Shown here: positions 9,013 to 16,841 of the stretch, one piece after another | How positions within the stretch are numbered: position 1 is the stretch's first letter | How the letters are laid out: every line of letters starts with the position of its first letter | Made by a program: the position numbers and the translations under genes | DNA from: a virus | DNA length: 57,971 nucleotides | Strand: one strand, 5' to 3' | IMG/VR virus record: IMGVR_UViG_3300003654_000069 | Location: 64,001 to 121,971 of that record | The notes under the pieces: generated by a model | The model's input: the letters and a program-made list of their open reading frames with translations, nothing else | Told to the model about the DNA's origin: nothing | The model's database searches: none

Positions 9013-9381
9013 TTAGAATTTATCAATCAGTTTTTCGTGAACACATTGTTTTATTGCTTCTACTCTCAATTTAAGTTCAGGCCATTCAGGATGTTCTTTA
9101 CACAACCCATCTCTTTTAGCCATTATCAGTTTACCTCGTTCTTCAAATGGTTGGTGTTTTGTTGCCGAATCTTTTCCTGCTTCTGCATCTGCTTTCACCT
9201 CTTCCATTGTCTTTACTCTTGCTTCTGAATCCTTTTCTATCTCCTTCATTATTGCTTCTGAAACTTCTTTTATTGCCTCCATTCTTAATTGATGTTCTTT
9301 CCAATCAGGATTTGCTAATTTAAGAGTGGCTATTTTTTCTGTGAGTTGTTTTTCAAACTCTTCTTTTGTTAAATGTTTCAT
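9013..9381 (-). CDS. Coiled-coil protein, unknown
   Basis: A 122-aa protein, nearly all helix and rich in Lys, Glu and Ala. Two related halves are visible: residues about 1-40 (KLANPDWKEHQLRMEAIKE) and about 80-118 (CKEHPEWPELKLRVEAIKQ), an internal duplication. It lies between tail-fibre genes and the amidase; a tail accessory role is possible but unproven. Confidence 0.75.
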   Translation of the reverse strand: MKHLTKEEFEKQLTEKIATLKLANPDWKEHQLRMEAIKEVSEAIMKEIEKDSEARVKTMEEVKADAEAGKDSATKHQPFEERGKLIMAKRDGLCKEHPEWPELKLRVEAIKQCVHEKLIDKF

Positions 9382-9402
9382 ATTATTTATTATGTTATGG
9401 GA

Positions 9403-9603
9403 TTAGACATTCTCACATACTATATCATTTGTTCCATAACGTACACGTAGAGATATTGTATCTTTAATACAATTACGCTCCTCCTTGTCAGGAAACACAG
9501 TAGCCTCTGCCTTAGTATTAGCCCAAACATCATCTTTTTTTACCATACTTCCGAACTTAACAAAGTACTTGCTTGTTGAAATTCTTTTAATTACTTGTTC
9601 CAT
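9403..9603 (-). CDS. Small protein, unknown
   Basis: A 66-aa, beta-prone, mixed-charge protein with two Cys. It sits alone between the LRR-like tail protein and the coiled-coil protein with short A/T-rich leaders. No family recognised. Confidence 0.65.
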   Translation of the reverse strand: MEQVIKRISTSKYFVKFGSMVKKDDVWANTKAEATVFPDKEERNCIKDTISLRVRYGTNDIVCENV

Positions 9604-9629
9604 TTTGTTATATTTTTTAAGTTAATAAA

Positions 9630-10862
9630 TTAGTTATTTTGTATATTCCATCCATTATTCACCAATATTGTTCTTAGAGCATCTGCTTCAAAATCAAAAG
9701 CTGCATTTGTGCCACCACTAAAATTAGCACTTCCTCCTGAATTTCCACCTGCTATTAAAGCAGTTAGTAACTCAATTTCATTGGCTAATGTTAAAGCATT
9801 ATTCCTTACACCAAGTATCATTAAATTTGGAACAGCATTTAAAGTAATGGTTGTTAAAGATATATTATCAGCTATCCTTAATCTTCTGGGGTAACCTTCA
9901 TTACCAAACTTAGTTTGTGATGGAAGTGATACTGTTTCTAATATCGGATTGTCTGAAATGTTAAAATTCCATTGCCCATAATCATTACCTATATAATTTG
10001 GCATTGATATTGAAACTAAATTAGCATTACTTTGTATATTATACCCTTGTTGTTGACTTCCATCAAAACTTGAAGTATCTGTTCCATCATATGCCGGTAG
10101 TACCAGTGTAGTATTACCGATATTGTATAAATATAAATATCCCTGCTCAAACAAAGGTAAATTTATTGTAGCAAGAGGAGAACTGTTAATACCAAAACCA
10201 GAGGCTATCTGCTTTAGAATCGGTGTTAAAACAGTTGTTAATAAAGGACTGTTAGTCCAATCTCCTATCCATACCCAGTCAAGACCATATTCTAGAGAAG
10301 ATAAATCAATTTTAGTTACATTTTCCCCATCTAAGTAAATATGAAGTATTGGTATTATTCCATCAATTGCATAAGTAGCATACCCCTGATGATCTGATTT
10401 GTATAATTTAGGTAAATTAATTTCCAATAAAGGTGTATTATAATAAATATCAATCTCTGAGGCAGACTCTAACTTATCAAGATTGATGGTTTCTAATAAC
10501 GACATGTATTGGATAACAAACGGTTCAATTACAGTATTTAGATTAGAAAAAGATATTTCTCTAATTGTACTACCCATGTTTCCATTAAACTTAATACCGG
10601 CAAATTGTTTACCTAAATTATTTGACTGAAATATGTCATACTGGGATGGACTCAGGGGAGGAACTTCACCCCATATCGCCATACTAGATACATGAATAGT
10701 TATGAAAGCATCAAAGAGGCCAGAACCACCACCAAGAGGAGTTACTATGCCATTACTATCTTTTGTATAATATGCACCACCGTTATTAAATAGTGCATCT
10801 ACACTGACTGGAGGTGTTACCACATTTCCAGAAGTTGTTCTCGTTACGTTTATTTGTGCCAT
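9630..10862 (-). CDS. Tail-associated LRR-like beta-solenoid protein
   Basis: A 410-aa protein. From about residue 95 onward short strands recur about every 20-25 residues, with L-x-x-I-x-L-x-x-L patterns (LLETINLDKL, LLEINLPKL, LVSISMPNY, LETVSLPS, LTTITLNAVPNL), as in irregular leucine-rich or BspA-like repeats. The N-terminus (MAQINVTRTTSGN) and Gly-rich linker suit a particle-attached fibre. The C-terminal FEADALRTILVNNGWNI ending recurs in Bacteroidetes phage tail proteins as I recall. A receptor-binding role is inferred. Confidence 0.75.
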   Translation of the reverse strand: MAQINVTRTTSGNVVTPPVSVDALFNNGGAYYTKDSNGIVTPLGGGSGLFDAFITIHVSSMAIWGEVPPLSPSQYDIFQSNNLGKQFAGIKFNGNMGSTIREISFSNLNTVIEPFVIQYMSLLETINLDKLESASEIDIYYNTPLLEINLPKLYKSDHQGYATYAIDGIIPILHIYLDGENVTKIDLSSLEYGLDWVWIGDWTNSPLLTTVLTPILKQIASGFGINSSPLATINLPLFEQGYLYLYNIGNTTLVLPAYDGTDTSSFDGSQQQGYNIQSNANLVSISMPNYIGNDYGQWNFNISDNPILETVSLPSQTKFGNEGYPRRLRIADNISLTTITLNAVPNLMILGVRNNALTLANEIELLTALIAGGNSGGSANFSGGTNAAFDFEADALRTILVNNGWNIQNN

Positions 10863-10903
10863 TTTATTTGTTTATTTGTTTATTTTTATATGTGGTTAAT
10901 GTC

Positions 10904-11197
10904 TTATGCAGGATAATTCACTCCCTGCACAGGTCCACCTGCCCACCCATTAATTAAAATAAAAGTTTTACCTATTGTAAAAGCACCTTTTAGTGTGCCT
11001 CTGTTCACTCCAATAAAACTCCACTCAATATCACCAATAGTATTTTCTAAAATAGTTACTACGGGTGCGTCTCCTCCTGTTTGAGTTAGTAAAGCAGTAT
11101 ACACTTTGTATTTACCAGTATATAATTCAGTAAAGTTTTCATTAATCTTATTTCTTACAATAAGACCCGTTTCTCCGTTATTAATAGTTTGTTGCAT
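10904..11197 (-). CDS. Small tail-fibre protein
   Basis: A 97-aa protein. The N-terminal GETGLIVRNKINENFTELY (residues 8-26) is a familiar anchor segment at the head of phage tail-fibre proteins. The remainder is Gly/Thr-rich beta structure (GWAGGPVQGV). It may be a fibre tip subunit or a detached fibre domain. Confidence 0.75.
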   Translation of the reverse strand: MQQTINNGETGLIVRNKINENFTELYTGKYKVYTALLTQTGGDAPVVTILENTIGDIEWSFIGVNRGTLKGAFTIGKTFILINGWAGGPVQGVNYPA

Positions 11198-11228
11198 GGT
11201 GTTTATTTTTAATTGTTATAATTTATAA

Positions 11229-11720
11229 TTAATCATTCCAAATGGCATTATCTATCCAATTACCAGTATCAGACCAAATAGCATTCTCTAAAATCCACTC
11301 AGCTGGAGGTGGACAACAACCGATAATCAATTGTCCATTCACTACCACACTACCTTCTATCCATAATGTAGTTTGAACTTGTAATAAAGCCTCATCTGAA
11401 AATGAAACAGCTCCAAATGTATATGAGCCAGTTCCAGCACTTATTGTGAGTGTCTGACCACTTGTTACAAATGTATCATAAGTAACCTCTTGTTGTCCTG
11501 GTGTAAGAGATTGTGAAGTTGTTATAAATCTCCACTTATTTGAGTCACCACCAAATACTTCTAAAACAGTTCCTGAAAGGTTTTTATAGTATGCTAATCT
11601 ATCGGTTTTGTCATAGAAATAAGTATCATTATTTAGACCAGACCAATCTGCTGATGAATCTGTTTCGTGAGTATATTTTATTGCCCCTGAAGGTAAACCC
11701 TGTACTAATGTTATTGCCAT
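11229..11720 (-). CDS. Tail-fibre protein
   Basis: A 163-aa protein with aromatic and Gly/Thr-rich beta structure, a double Cys near residue 139 (GCCPPP) and a terminal direct duplication (LENAIWSDTGNWIDNAIWND). It stands in the fibre cluster between the 97-aa fibre protein and the repeat-rich adhesin. Confidence 0.7.
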   Translation of the reverse strand: MAITLVQGLPSGAIKYTHETDSSADWSGLNNDTYFYDKTDRLAYYKNLSGTVLEVFGGDSNKWRFITTSQSLTPGQQEVTYDTFVTSGQTLTISAGTGSYTFGAVSFSDEALLQVQTTLWIEGSVVVNGQLIIGCCPPPAEWILENAIWSDTGNWIDNAIWND

Positions 11721-11726
11721 TTTGTT

Positions 11727-13709
11727 TTAGTTTATTGGGTTGTCATTTATTAAGTTGAAACTTGAATCATAATAGAATAATCTAAATACTCCACCTACCA
11801 CTACTTTAATTTCACAATCATAAGGTAATCTGATATGAGTAGATTGGTGAGTTAAATCGCTTCCATTACTATAATCGGTAGGAGTATCGCCTGTGGCTGT
11901 AAATACTTCCCACGTTTGATTATTTACTGCTCCCACATTTGTAAAATCATCAAACGGCATATAATTAGTGATAGTATATTCAACACCTATAATTAAAGGT
12001 CCATTTGTAATCATTGTAATAGGTGTGAAGTTCAACCCCGTAATTAAGTTTGTAAATGAATTTTGTCTGCAATTATTCCCGAAAGTGTTGGAAGAGTTGG
12101 AATCTCCAAAATTGTTGGAGTAGTTGTTATTTACAAAATTGTTGGAAGAGTTGCCATCTCCGAAAGAATTAGAGTAGTTGTTATTTACAAAAGTGTTGTA
12201 ATAGTTGTAGTTTCCAAAAGTGATGGAAGAGTTGTCATTCTCAAAAGTGTTGGAATTGTTGTTGTTCCCGAAAGTGTTACCAGAGTTGCCAGTCCCGAAA
12301 GTATTCTGCCAATTACCCCACCCAAAAGTGTTATTTTGGTTGTAGTTCACAAATGAATTATAACCATTACCATTTCCGAAAATATTACGGAGGTTACCAT
12401 CCCCGAAAGTGTTATAGCGGTTGCCATTCACAAATGAATTATTGTTGTTACCATTTCCAAAAGTATTCCCACCGTTATTATTTAGGAAAGTGTTTCTGTT
12501 GTTGTTATTTACAAAAGTGTTGGAGGAGTTGCCATTCCCGAAAGTATTGGAGGAGTTGTCATTTCCAAAAGGGTTGAAGTTGTTGTAATTTCCGAAAGTG
12601 TTGGAATAGTTGCCATCCCCGAAAGTATTAGAGTAGTTGCTATTTCCAAAAGTGTTGTAAGAGTTGTTATCTCCAAAAGTGTTGTAAGAGTTGTTATCTC
12701 CAAAAATATTGGAAGAGTTGTAATTTCCAAAAGTGTTATTGGTATTGAAATTCCCGAAAGTGTTAGTGGTGTTGTAATACCCAAAAGTGTTATTCATAAA
12801 AAACACACCTGTTCTATTAGCAAAAGTAGAACTACCAAACACATTATTACTTAATAAAAATGGCATACCCCAATCCATAAAATAAAATTGTGTAAAATTC
12901 CCGATGTAGTTATTGATACTTTCTACATCTGTACTAAATGTTAATTGTTCTACACTTCCAAAACCCGTGTCTTTATATGAATTGAAGATAGGAACAACAG
13001 GTGTAATAGTATAGAATGTTGTTGTAACAATATCGACATCATTCGTAAGTGGTTCCCAATATTGAAACGTACCGACAACATTCGTTACATAAATAAAAGT
13101 GCCCCATCCTCCCCACTCGTCTATTGTTTGGTTATACACTATTGCTGTTGCACCAGAGTTTACTCCTGTAATGGTAGAACCAATAGGCATTAAATTAGGA
13201 CTATATGCGTGAATCTGCATAGCATTAGGTGGAATGAACTCTTTTTGATATCTCAAAAATAAAACTTCTCTATTGTCATAATCTGTCCTGTTTCGTCTAT
13301 CATCAATTCTTTCTGTGATAAAACCTTTTGTTGCCACTCCACTTTCTGTCATTGGAATGGGGTATGGAAGCCACATCACCGACTGGGCATTAAAATCAAT
13401 CTGATATTTCAGCGTATCGTCTGGAAAAAGAGTTGAATAAACATCTTCTGAAAATTCTGTTGTAGAAATTGCTAAAAGAATAATAGGTTCAACTGCCCCT
13501 GTTTTAGTTACTAGGGGATATTTCGGGTTACCATTAATATCAAAATCTGGTTGGTCGTAAATAGTTTCAAAATCAGTCATTAGGTAAAGTTGCCCTTGTA
13601 CTAATGTTCCTGCATTTTTTTTGGCAAGTAGTTGGTCAAATGTGCCGCTTTCAATAGTAGTTCCTCCAGCTAACTGGAAGTTACTTTCAAGTAATGGATA
13701 ATATCTCAT
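11727..13709 (-). CDS. Large tail adhesin with nonapeptide NTFGN repeats
   Basis: A 660-aa protein in three parts. Residues 1-300 form a globular N-terminal part that begins with a strand-rich segment and contains LYLMTDFETI. Residues about 305-550 are roughly 27 tandem nine-residue repeats of the form N-x-F-(G/V/L)-(N/D)-x-N-x-x, most often NTFGNxN plus two variable residues. Residues 550-660 are a C-terminal cap with DCEIKVVVGG. The strict Asn and Phe ladder suggests a regular beta-solenoid shaft. Within the unit the last two positions vary widely (SS, YS, RY, GG, WQ, QN), which would place variable side chains along one face. Receptor binding is inferred. Confidence 0.8.
   Translation of the reverse strand: MRYYPLLESNFQLAGGTTIESGTFDQLLAKKNAGTLVQGQLYLMTDFETIYDQPDFDINGNPKYPLVTKTGAVEPIILLAISTTEFSEDVYSTLFPDDTLKYQIDFNAQSVMWLPYPIPMTESGVATKGFITERIDDRRNRTDYDNREVLFLRYQKEFIPPNAMQIHAYSPNLMPIGSTITGVNSGATAIVYNQTIDEWGGWGTFIYVTNVVGTFQYWEPLTNDVDIVTTTFYTITPVVPIFNSYKDTGFGSVEQLTFSTDVESINNYIGNFTQFYFMDWGMPFLLSNNVFGSSTFANRTGVFFMNNTFGYYNTTNTFGNFNTNNTFGNYNSSNIFGDNNSYNTFGDNNSYNTFGNSNYSNTFGDGNYSNTFGNYNNFNPFGNDNSSNTFGNGNSSNTFVNNNNRNTFLNNNGGNTFGNGNNNNSFVNGNRYNTFGDGNLRNIFGNGNGYNSFVNYNQNNTFGWGNWQNTFGTGNSGNTFGNNNNSNTFENDNSSITFGNYNYYNTFVNNNYSNSFGDGNSSNNFVNNNYSNNFGDSNSSNTFGNNCRQNSFTNLITGLNFTPITMITNGPLIIGVEYTITNYMPFDDFTNVGAVNNQTWEVFTATGDTPTDYSNGSDLTHQSTHIRLPYDCEIKVVVGGVFRLFYYDSSFNLINDNPIN
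12063..12800 (-). repeat. Tandem 27-bp coding repeat (adhesin)
   Basis: Roughly 27 imperfect copies of a 27-bp unit, read on the plus strand as variants of CCGAAAGTGTTGGAAGAG plus nine more bases. Neighbouring copies near 12640-12700 are almost identical, which suggests recent duplication by slippage or unequal recombination. Confidence 0.9.
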
Positions 13710-13711
13710 AA

Positions 13712-14299
13712 TTATGAATAGGTTATTACAACTACATTAGATCCGGCTACAGAGTCATCATCATATGTCAAGGTCTCAAGAATAGTCTCTACACCAAGAG
13801 CGGTAGTACCGGTATGTGTAATAGTAAGTACATTAGAACCTGGAGTGGCTACTGCAAAGTAAGTAAGAGCTCTATTATAATCAGCTGATCCTTTAATCCG
13901 GTTCATCTTAGAAGTAACATTGTCCCTTACTTCAAGCTGTGTAACTTCTAAGTTAAAAGGATTAGCTACAGTTACATTACCAGGAGGTGAATAAGGAGTA
14001 ATATCAGTTGAAACAGGAGCAGCTATTGTAGTTTGGTCAGTCTGGTTAAACCACAGTGTACTAATCAGTATAGAAGTTGCTACATCTATAATATCATATC
14101 TAACTATAATATCATTAACGGCATATCCGGCACCTGCGGTAATTACTATATAAGTAGTAGTCCGGGTCTCATAGTCTATCCCAACCGGGATGGCCAGGAT
14201 ACTAGCATTGATAGTCTCAAGTAACTTAAGAGAAGCATACTCATACCTCCAGTTACTTCCCTGATTACCAGTGTTTGGATTTGCATTACCTAGTCCCAT
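13712..14299 (-). CDS. Tail protein of the fibre cluster
   Basis: A 195-aa protein that opens with MGLGNANPNTGNQGSNWRYE, then helix KLLETIN. That opening recurs in crAss-like tail proteins as I recall. Two beta-rich domains follow (TTTYIVITAGAGYAVNDIIV and a C-terminal NVLTITHTGTTALG). It is the first gene of the fibre cluster, 2 nt from the adhesin gene, so it probably forms an adaptor between tail and fibre. Confidence 0.75.
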   Translation of the reverse strand: MGLGNANPNTGNQGSNWRYEYASLKLLETINASILAIPVGIDYETRTTTYIVITAGAGYAVNDIIVRYDIIDVATSILISTLWFNQTDQTTIAAPVSTDITPYSPPGNVTVANPFNLEVTQLEVRDNVTSKMNRIKGSADYNRALTYFAVATPGSNVLTITHTGTTALGVETILETLTYDDDSVAGSNVVVITYS

Positions 14300-14586
14300 G
14301 ATGAATTGTTTTTAGACTTGTTATATATCAATATACTAAAAATTCAGGTACCATCCAAATCTTATAATAAAAATGTTATTAAAATAGATACCCCCCAGGG
14401 TCTAATACCATATCAAAATGGAATGCATACGGTATGGGTAGGGACATACGTATTGTATTGGTAGGGGTCTTAAACCAGCATTTGGAAATCTTGTAGCTTT
14501 TCCTCTATCCCCCGGCCTTCTTTATAGCAAGGCTGAAAAATTCAGCTGTACCTACCAGAATAAGCATTCTTTTTTTTGGGAAGAGA
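14300..14586. other. Divergent intergenic region between late and early blocks
   Basis: This gap separates the leftward late block from the rightward early array. It has G-rich near-repeats (GGTATGGGTAGGGAC and TTGGTAGGGGTC at about 14429-14470) that can pair with upstream C-runs (TACCCCCC, 14390). A tight hairpin GCTGAA-AAA-TTCAGC lies at 14532-14546, followed by CATTCTTTTTTTT, a probable intrinsic terminator of a short plus-strand RNA. It should also hold the promoter of the tail genes, but I could not pick a convincing one. Confidence 0.5.
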
Positions 14587-14622
14587 AATTTACCCTTCAT
14601 ATCTATGAACTAATCAACTAAT
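14587..14622 (+). promoter_or_regulatory. Array element copy 1 (protein type)
   Basis: Starts AATTTACCCTTCATATCTAT and continues into a diverged leader (GAACTAATCAACTAATC). It lies 46 nt before the ATG at 14633. See the array entry for the consensus. Confidence 0.7.
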
Positions 14623-14632
14623 CTATCTAACT

Positions 14633-14830
14633 ATGAAAAAGTATCCTATGTTCAAAGCAATGCTTCAATCTTGTGCATCTATTGATGATGTACTGAAAGT
14701 GTATGACTGCTTCATTAAGCCAGGTTATTCATTCAATGAAGAAGTCAGTGATCAAGGTCTTCTCGATCTTCTGGCTGTTATGTATGCTAAGATTGAAGAA
14801 CTAATAGTTGCAAAGACACTGCCATTCTGA
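14633..14830 (+). CDS. Array protein 1, unknown
   Basis: 65 aa, mainly helical, two Cys, with a hydrophobic C-terminal helix (LLDLLAVMYAKIEELIVAK). Headed by element copy 1 and closed by the terminator at 14845. No family recognised. Confidence 0.75.
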   Translation: MKKYPMFKAMLQSCASIDDVLKVYDCFIKPGYSFNEEVSDQGLLDLLAVMYAKIEELIVAKTLPF

Positions 14831-14844
14831 TGACTGATGTGTAT

Positions 14845-14869
14845 AACAAGGCTAGCAACCTTGTTTTGT
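14845..14869 (+). terminator. Intrinsic terminator after array protein 1
   Basis: AACAAGG/CCTTGTT stem with a 7-nt loop, followed by TTGTTTC. Confidence 0.75.
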
Positions 14870-14887
14870 TTCTTACCAATAACAGCC

Positions 14888-14919
14888 AATTTACCCTTTA
14901 TTACTATAAATCAATTAAA
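14888..14919 (+). promoter_or_regulatory. Array element copy 2 (protein type)
   Basis: Core AATTTACCCTTTATTACTA followed by TAAATCAATTAAA; 41 nt before the ATG at 14929. Confidence 0.8.
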
Positions 14920-14928
14920 TCTTATTTT

Positions 14929-15093
14929 ATGTTTAAACTACACAAATTTATTACTGCGTACAACGACCCAGCATTCGACAAGACCGAATTCTACTCCTTG
15001 TATATGTATTTGCTCTATGTCTGTGGCGGAGATTTCAGTATGTTCGATGACCAAACTCTGCTAAAATCAGCACTTATGGCTAATACACACTAA
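14929..15093 (+). CDS. Array protein 2, unknown
   Basis: 54 aa, chosen from the ATG at 14929 because it lies at the standard distance from element copy 2; a longer in-frame start at 14830 would run across that element and the previous terminator. Rich in Tyr, Phe and Leu (FYSLYMYLLYV). The TAA stop lies inside the terminator stem. Confidence 0.7.
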   Translation: MFKLHKFITAYNDPAFDKTEFYSLYMYLLYVCGGDFSMFDDQTLLKSALMANTH

Positions 15094-15112
15094 CCCTTCG
15101 TGGTTAGTTTTT
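15090..15112 (+). terminator. Intrinsic terminator after array protein 2
   Basis: CTAACC/GGTTAG stem followed by TTTTTAA. The gene's stop codon TAA is part of the left arm. Confidence 0.75.
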
Positions 15113-15144
15113 AATTTACCCTTTATTACTGTAAACCAATTAAA
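15113..15144 (+). promoter_or_regulatory. Array element copy 3 (protein type)
   Basis: Core and AAACCAATTAAA leader complete; 42 nt before the ATG at 15155. Confidence 0.85.
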
Positions 15145-15154
15145 ACTACAAACT

Positions 15155-15343
15155 ATGAAAAAGAACTCATTAAACTTCTTCCTTGTCCTAATTGCTGTGT
15201 CCTTCACGGCTACTCTTATTATCTCTCTATTTGAAGGTTATTTCGGAATTGAAATGATCTGTATTAGTGCCATTGTTATTGTGCCACTTGCTTTGCTTTG
15301 GGTTATCATTATGAACCACAAACAAAATAGGCACAACAGGTAG
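15155..15343 (+). CDS. Array protein 3, two-span membrane protein
   Basis: 62 aa with two hydrophobic segments (about residues 8-26 and 33-52) and a basic C-terminal tail (NHKQNRHNR), so both ends are probably cytoplasmic. Its small size and early position suit a host-envelope modifier such as a superinfection-exclusion protein, but this is only a guess. Confidence 0.75.
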   Translation: MKKNSLNFFLVLIAVSFTATLIISLFEGYFGIEMICISAIVIVPLALLWVIIMNHKQNRHNR

Positions 15344-15360
15344 TTGCTTGCTTGCTGAAT

Positions 15361-15384
15361 AAAGGGGCATTATGCCCTTTTTAA
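15361..15384 (+). terminator. Intrinsic terminator after array protein 3
   Basis: AAAGGGGCAT/ATGCCCTTT hairpin with one bulged G and a TTTTT tail. Confidence 0.75.
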
Positions 15385-15387
15385 AAG

Positions 15388-15406
15388 AATTTACCCTTTA
15401 TTATAG
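15388..15406 (+). promoter_or_regulatory. Array element copy 4 (RNA type)
   Basis: Core AATTTACCCTTTATTATAG. The AAACCAATTAAA leader is absent, and no ORF follows. Confidence 0.8.
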
Positions 15407-15489
15407 TAGTGTATACATAAGCAGGACCTCACGACGATGGGGATAGACCAATGGTCAAGTATGGAACGATCTTCCTGCTCCTGCTTTTA
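15407..15489 (+). ncRNA. Array non-coding RNA A
   Basis: Closing stem AGCAGGA (15420-15426) with TCCTGCT (15473-15479). The CCTGCT is repeated immediately (15480-15485) and followed by TTTTA, so the 3' arm can choose between two partners. Inside lies a GACC-AAT-GGTC hairpin. No ORF. Probably a stable small RNA or antisense regulator; target unknown. Confidence 0.6.
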
Positions 15490-15495
15490 TTGTAA

Positions 15496-15598
15496 AGAAT
15501 AACCTGTTTGTGAGTTCTTCAAACTCTCAATGCACCATCCTTGCATTACTATGCTTGAAAATGGACACACGGCGACGGGGTAAAACCCGTTGCTTTTT
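15496..15598 (+). ncRNA. Possible non-coding RNA A2, ending in a terminator
   Basis: About 100 nt with no own element copy. It shows small hairpins GAGTT-CTTC-AAACTC and TGCA-CCATCC-TTGCA, then a strong terminator GCGACGGG/CCCGTTGC with TTTTT (15572-15597). A ten-codon reading frame overlaps the terminator stem and is probably chance. Confidence 0.4.
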
Positions 15599-15603
15599 AA
15601 TAA

Positions 15604-15632
15604 AATTTACCCTTTATTACTTTAAACCAATG
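15604..15632 (+). promoter_or_regulatory. Array element copy 5 (RNA type)
   Basis: Core intact, followed by TAAACCAATGATTT: the leader is cut short after ACCAAT, and no ORF follows. Confidence 0.75.
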
Positions 15633-15836
15633 ATTTTGAATATAGCATAAGTGTTGATGAAACAATGCAGGTTATACGTTACCTACTAATGTACATATAG
15701 GTTAAAAATGCCTTAAAAACCACTACTCTCTCAGCATGCGACATAGACTTGTAACAGTCGAACCTTCGCAAAGAGAAACCTTGCCTTGTTACAAGGGCTA
15801 TGGATCTTCCTATAGGGAAGAGTGTGGTTTTTATAT
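15633..15836 (+). ncRNA. Array non-coding RNA B, long structured RNA
   Basis: The strongest fold spans 15715-15832: AAAAACCAC-ACTCT pairs with AGAGTGTGGTTTTT, which also acts as the terminator. A second stem, CTTGTAAC (15748-15755) with GTTACAAG (15788-15795), is nested inside. The first 80 nt contain a weaker CCTA/TAGG hairpin. An ORF on the opposite strand here is a by-product. Confidence 0.65.
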
Positions 15837-15838
15837 AA

Positions 15839-15870
15839 AATTTACCCTTTATTATCATAAACCAATTAAA
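15839..15870 (+). promoter_or_regulatory. Array element copy 6 (protein type)
   Basis: Core and leader complete; 42 nt before the ATG at 15881. Confidence 0.85.
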
Positions 15871-15880
15871 ACTATATATT

Positions 15881-16189
15881 ATGAACAAAATCACAAAACC
15901 TTTTAATCTTATGCTTCTTGGATGGTATCCATATGAAGAAGCACACGTGTGTAACGGTATTGAAATCCACGGTGACCAAGTATCTGAATTCATTCACTCT
16001 ATTGTCGACTCCACTTGGACAGTTGGTAACAAATCCACACTTGTGTTCGGTTCTTTGGATGAAGAGTATTCTGAAAACAAACTCTATGTGACCTATTGGG
16101 ATAATGTGCTCTATATCGGAACCGATATCTATTTCAATAGAAAAGACACCTCATTCAGACCAATGAAAGCAGAATATCTACCAAGATAG
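15881..16189 (+). CDS. Array protein 4, unknown
   Basis: 102 aa, beta-rich and aromatic (WYPYEEAH, LYVTYWDNVLYIGTDIYF), a compact soluble fold. Headed by element copy 6 and closed by the terminator at 16204. No family recognised. Confidence 0.8.
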   Translation: MNKITKPFNLMLLGWYPYEEAHVCNGIEIHGDQVSEFIHSIVDSTWTVGNKSTLVFGSLDEEYSENKLYVTYWDNVLYIGTDIYFNRKDTSFRPMKAEYLPR

Positions 16190-16203
16190 CATATGATAAG
16201 AAT

Positions 16204-16231
16204 AACAAGGGGGAATTCCCCTTGTTTTTTT
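16204..16231 (+). terminator. Intrinsic terminator after array protein 4
   Basis: AACAAGGGG/CCCCTTGTT stem with loop GAATT and a long T-tract; one of the strongest in the array. Confidence 0.85.
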
Positions 16232-16263
16232 AATTTACCCCTTATTACCATAAACCAATTAAA
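16232..16263 (+). promoter_or_regulatory. Array element copy 7 (protein type)
   Basis: Core (C variant: TTTACCCCTTATTA) and leader complete; 43 nt before the ATG at 16275. Confidence 0.85.
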
Positions 16264-16274
16264 ACCTATTTATT

Positions 16275-16487
16275 ATGAAAACAGATGGAATGCCGACTTA
16301 TCGGGATGAGCCAGTAGAATTGTATTCTACCTACAAAGAGAGAAAAACCTCTGATGTCAAATTGCGTAACCTGTCATTAATTACACGGGTTAATGAATTA
16401 TCTTTAAAGCAAGAAGACAAGGTAATGTTGCTTATGGAGATGAAACAGCAATTAGAATTAGCTCTGTTGTATCATTCGTTACACTAA
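16275..16487 (+). CDS. Array protein 5, unknown
   Basis: 70 aa with an extended polar N-terminus (RDEPVELYSTYKERK) and a C-terminal amphipathic helical half (LSLKQEDKVMLLMEMKQQLE) that could dimerise. Closed by the terminator at 16493. Confidence 0.75.
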   Translation: MKTDGMPTYRDEPVELYSTYKERKTSDVKLRNLSLITRVNELSLKQEDKVMLLMEMKQQLELALLYHSLH

Positions 16488-16492
16488 TCTAT

Positions 16493-16516
16493 AACAGGGT
16501 AAAACCTGTTTTTTTA
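16493..16516 (+). terminator. Intrinsic terminator after array protein 5
   Basis: AACAGG/CCTGTT with loop GTAAAA, then TTTTT. The AGGGTAAA here is complementary to TTTACCCT in the next element. Confidence 0.75.
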
Positions 16517-16548
16517 ATTTACCCTTAACTACTGTAAACCAATTAAAC
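16517..16548 (+). promoter_or_regulatory. Array element copy 8 (protein type)
   Basis: Core slightly diverged (TTTACCCTTAACTA), leader complete; 41 nt before the ATG at 16558. Confidence 0.8.
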
Positions 16549-16557
16549 CCATTCTAT

Positions 16558-16803
16558 ATGTCAACAGAACTAAATTCAAGTCCAAGTAGATTATACATAA
16601 TACCTGTATATTCTTCCGACTTTAAAAGCAAAAGTTTCAGAAGGTTTGCACTACCTGTAAACTTTGAGAACACCTGTGCAAAAGCAACGTGGTATTTCTA
16701 TCAAATGGATATGTTCTCTTGTGGAGAAGAAGCATACCCATTAGAAATGCATGTCGTTGTATCTGAAATGCAACCGGGATTTGTAATGAATCAACAAGGG
16801 TAA
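16558..16803 (+). CDS. Array protein 6, unknown
   Basis: 81 aa, mixed alpha/beta, with two Cys. It ends ...NQQG, and the codons CAA GGG TAA of that end form the left arm and loop of the terminator. No family recognised. Confidence 0.75.
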   Translation: MSTELNSSPSRLYIIPVYSSDFKSKSFRRFALPVNFENTCAKATWYFYQMDMFSCGEEAYPLEMHVVVSEMQPGFVMNQQG

Positions 16804-16814
16804 AAACCTTGTTG
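16792..16814 (+). terminator. Hairpin overlapping the stop codon of array protein 6
   Basis: CAACAAGG/CCTTGTTG stem, with the TAA stop in the loop. The T-tract is weak (ATAAAAATTT), so termination may be partial. Confidence 0.6.
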
Positions 16815-16819
16815 ATAAA

Positions 16820-16841
16820 AATTTACCCTTTATTACCGTAA
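16820..16841 (+). promoter_or_regulatory. Array element copy 9 (RNA type)
   Basis: Core AATTTACCCTTTATTACCG, then TAAGCAGTG: no leader and no ORF. Confidence 0.8.

Noticed and set aside
11727-13709. Diversity-generating retroelement acting on the adhesin
   Set aside because: No reverse transcriptase or template repeat is present in the window; tandem expansion explains the pattern.
15679-15993. 104-codon minus-strand frame in the array
   Set aside because: It runs antisense through RNA B, element copy 6 and the start of array protein 4, has no leader and no recognisable protein character.
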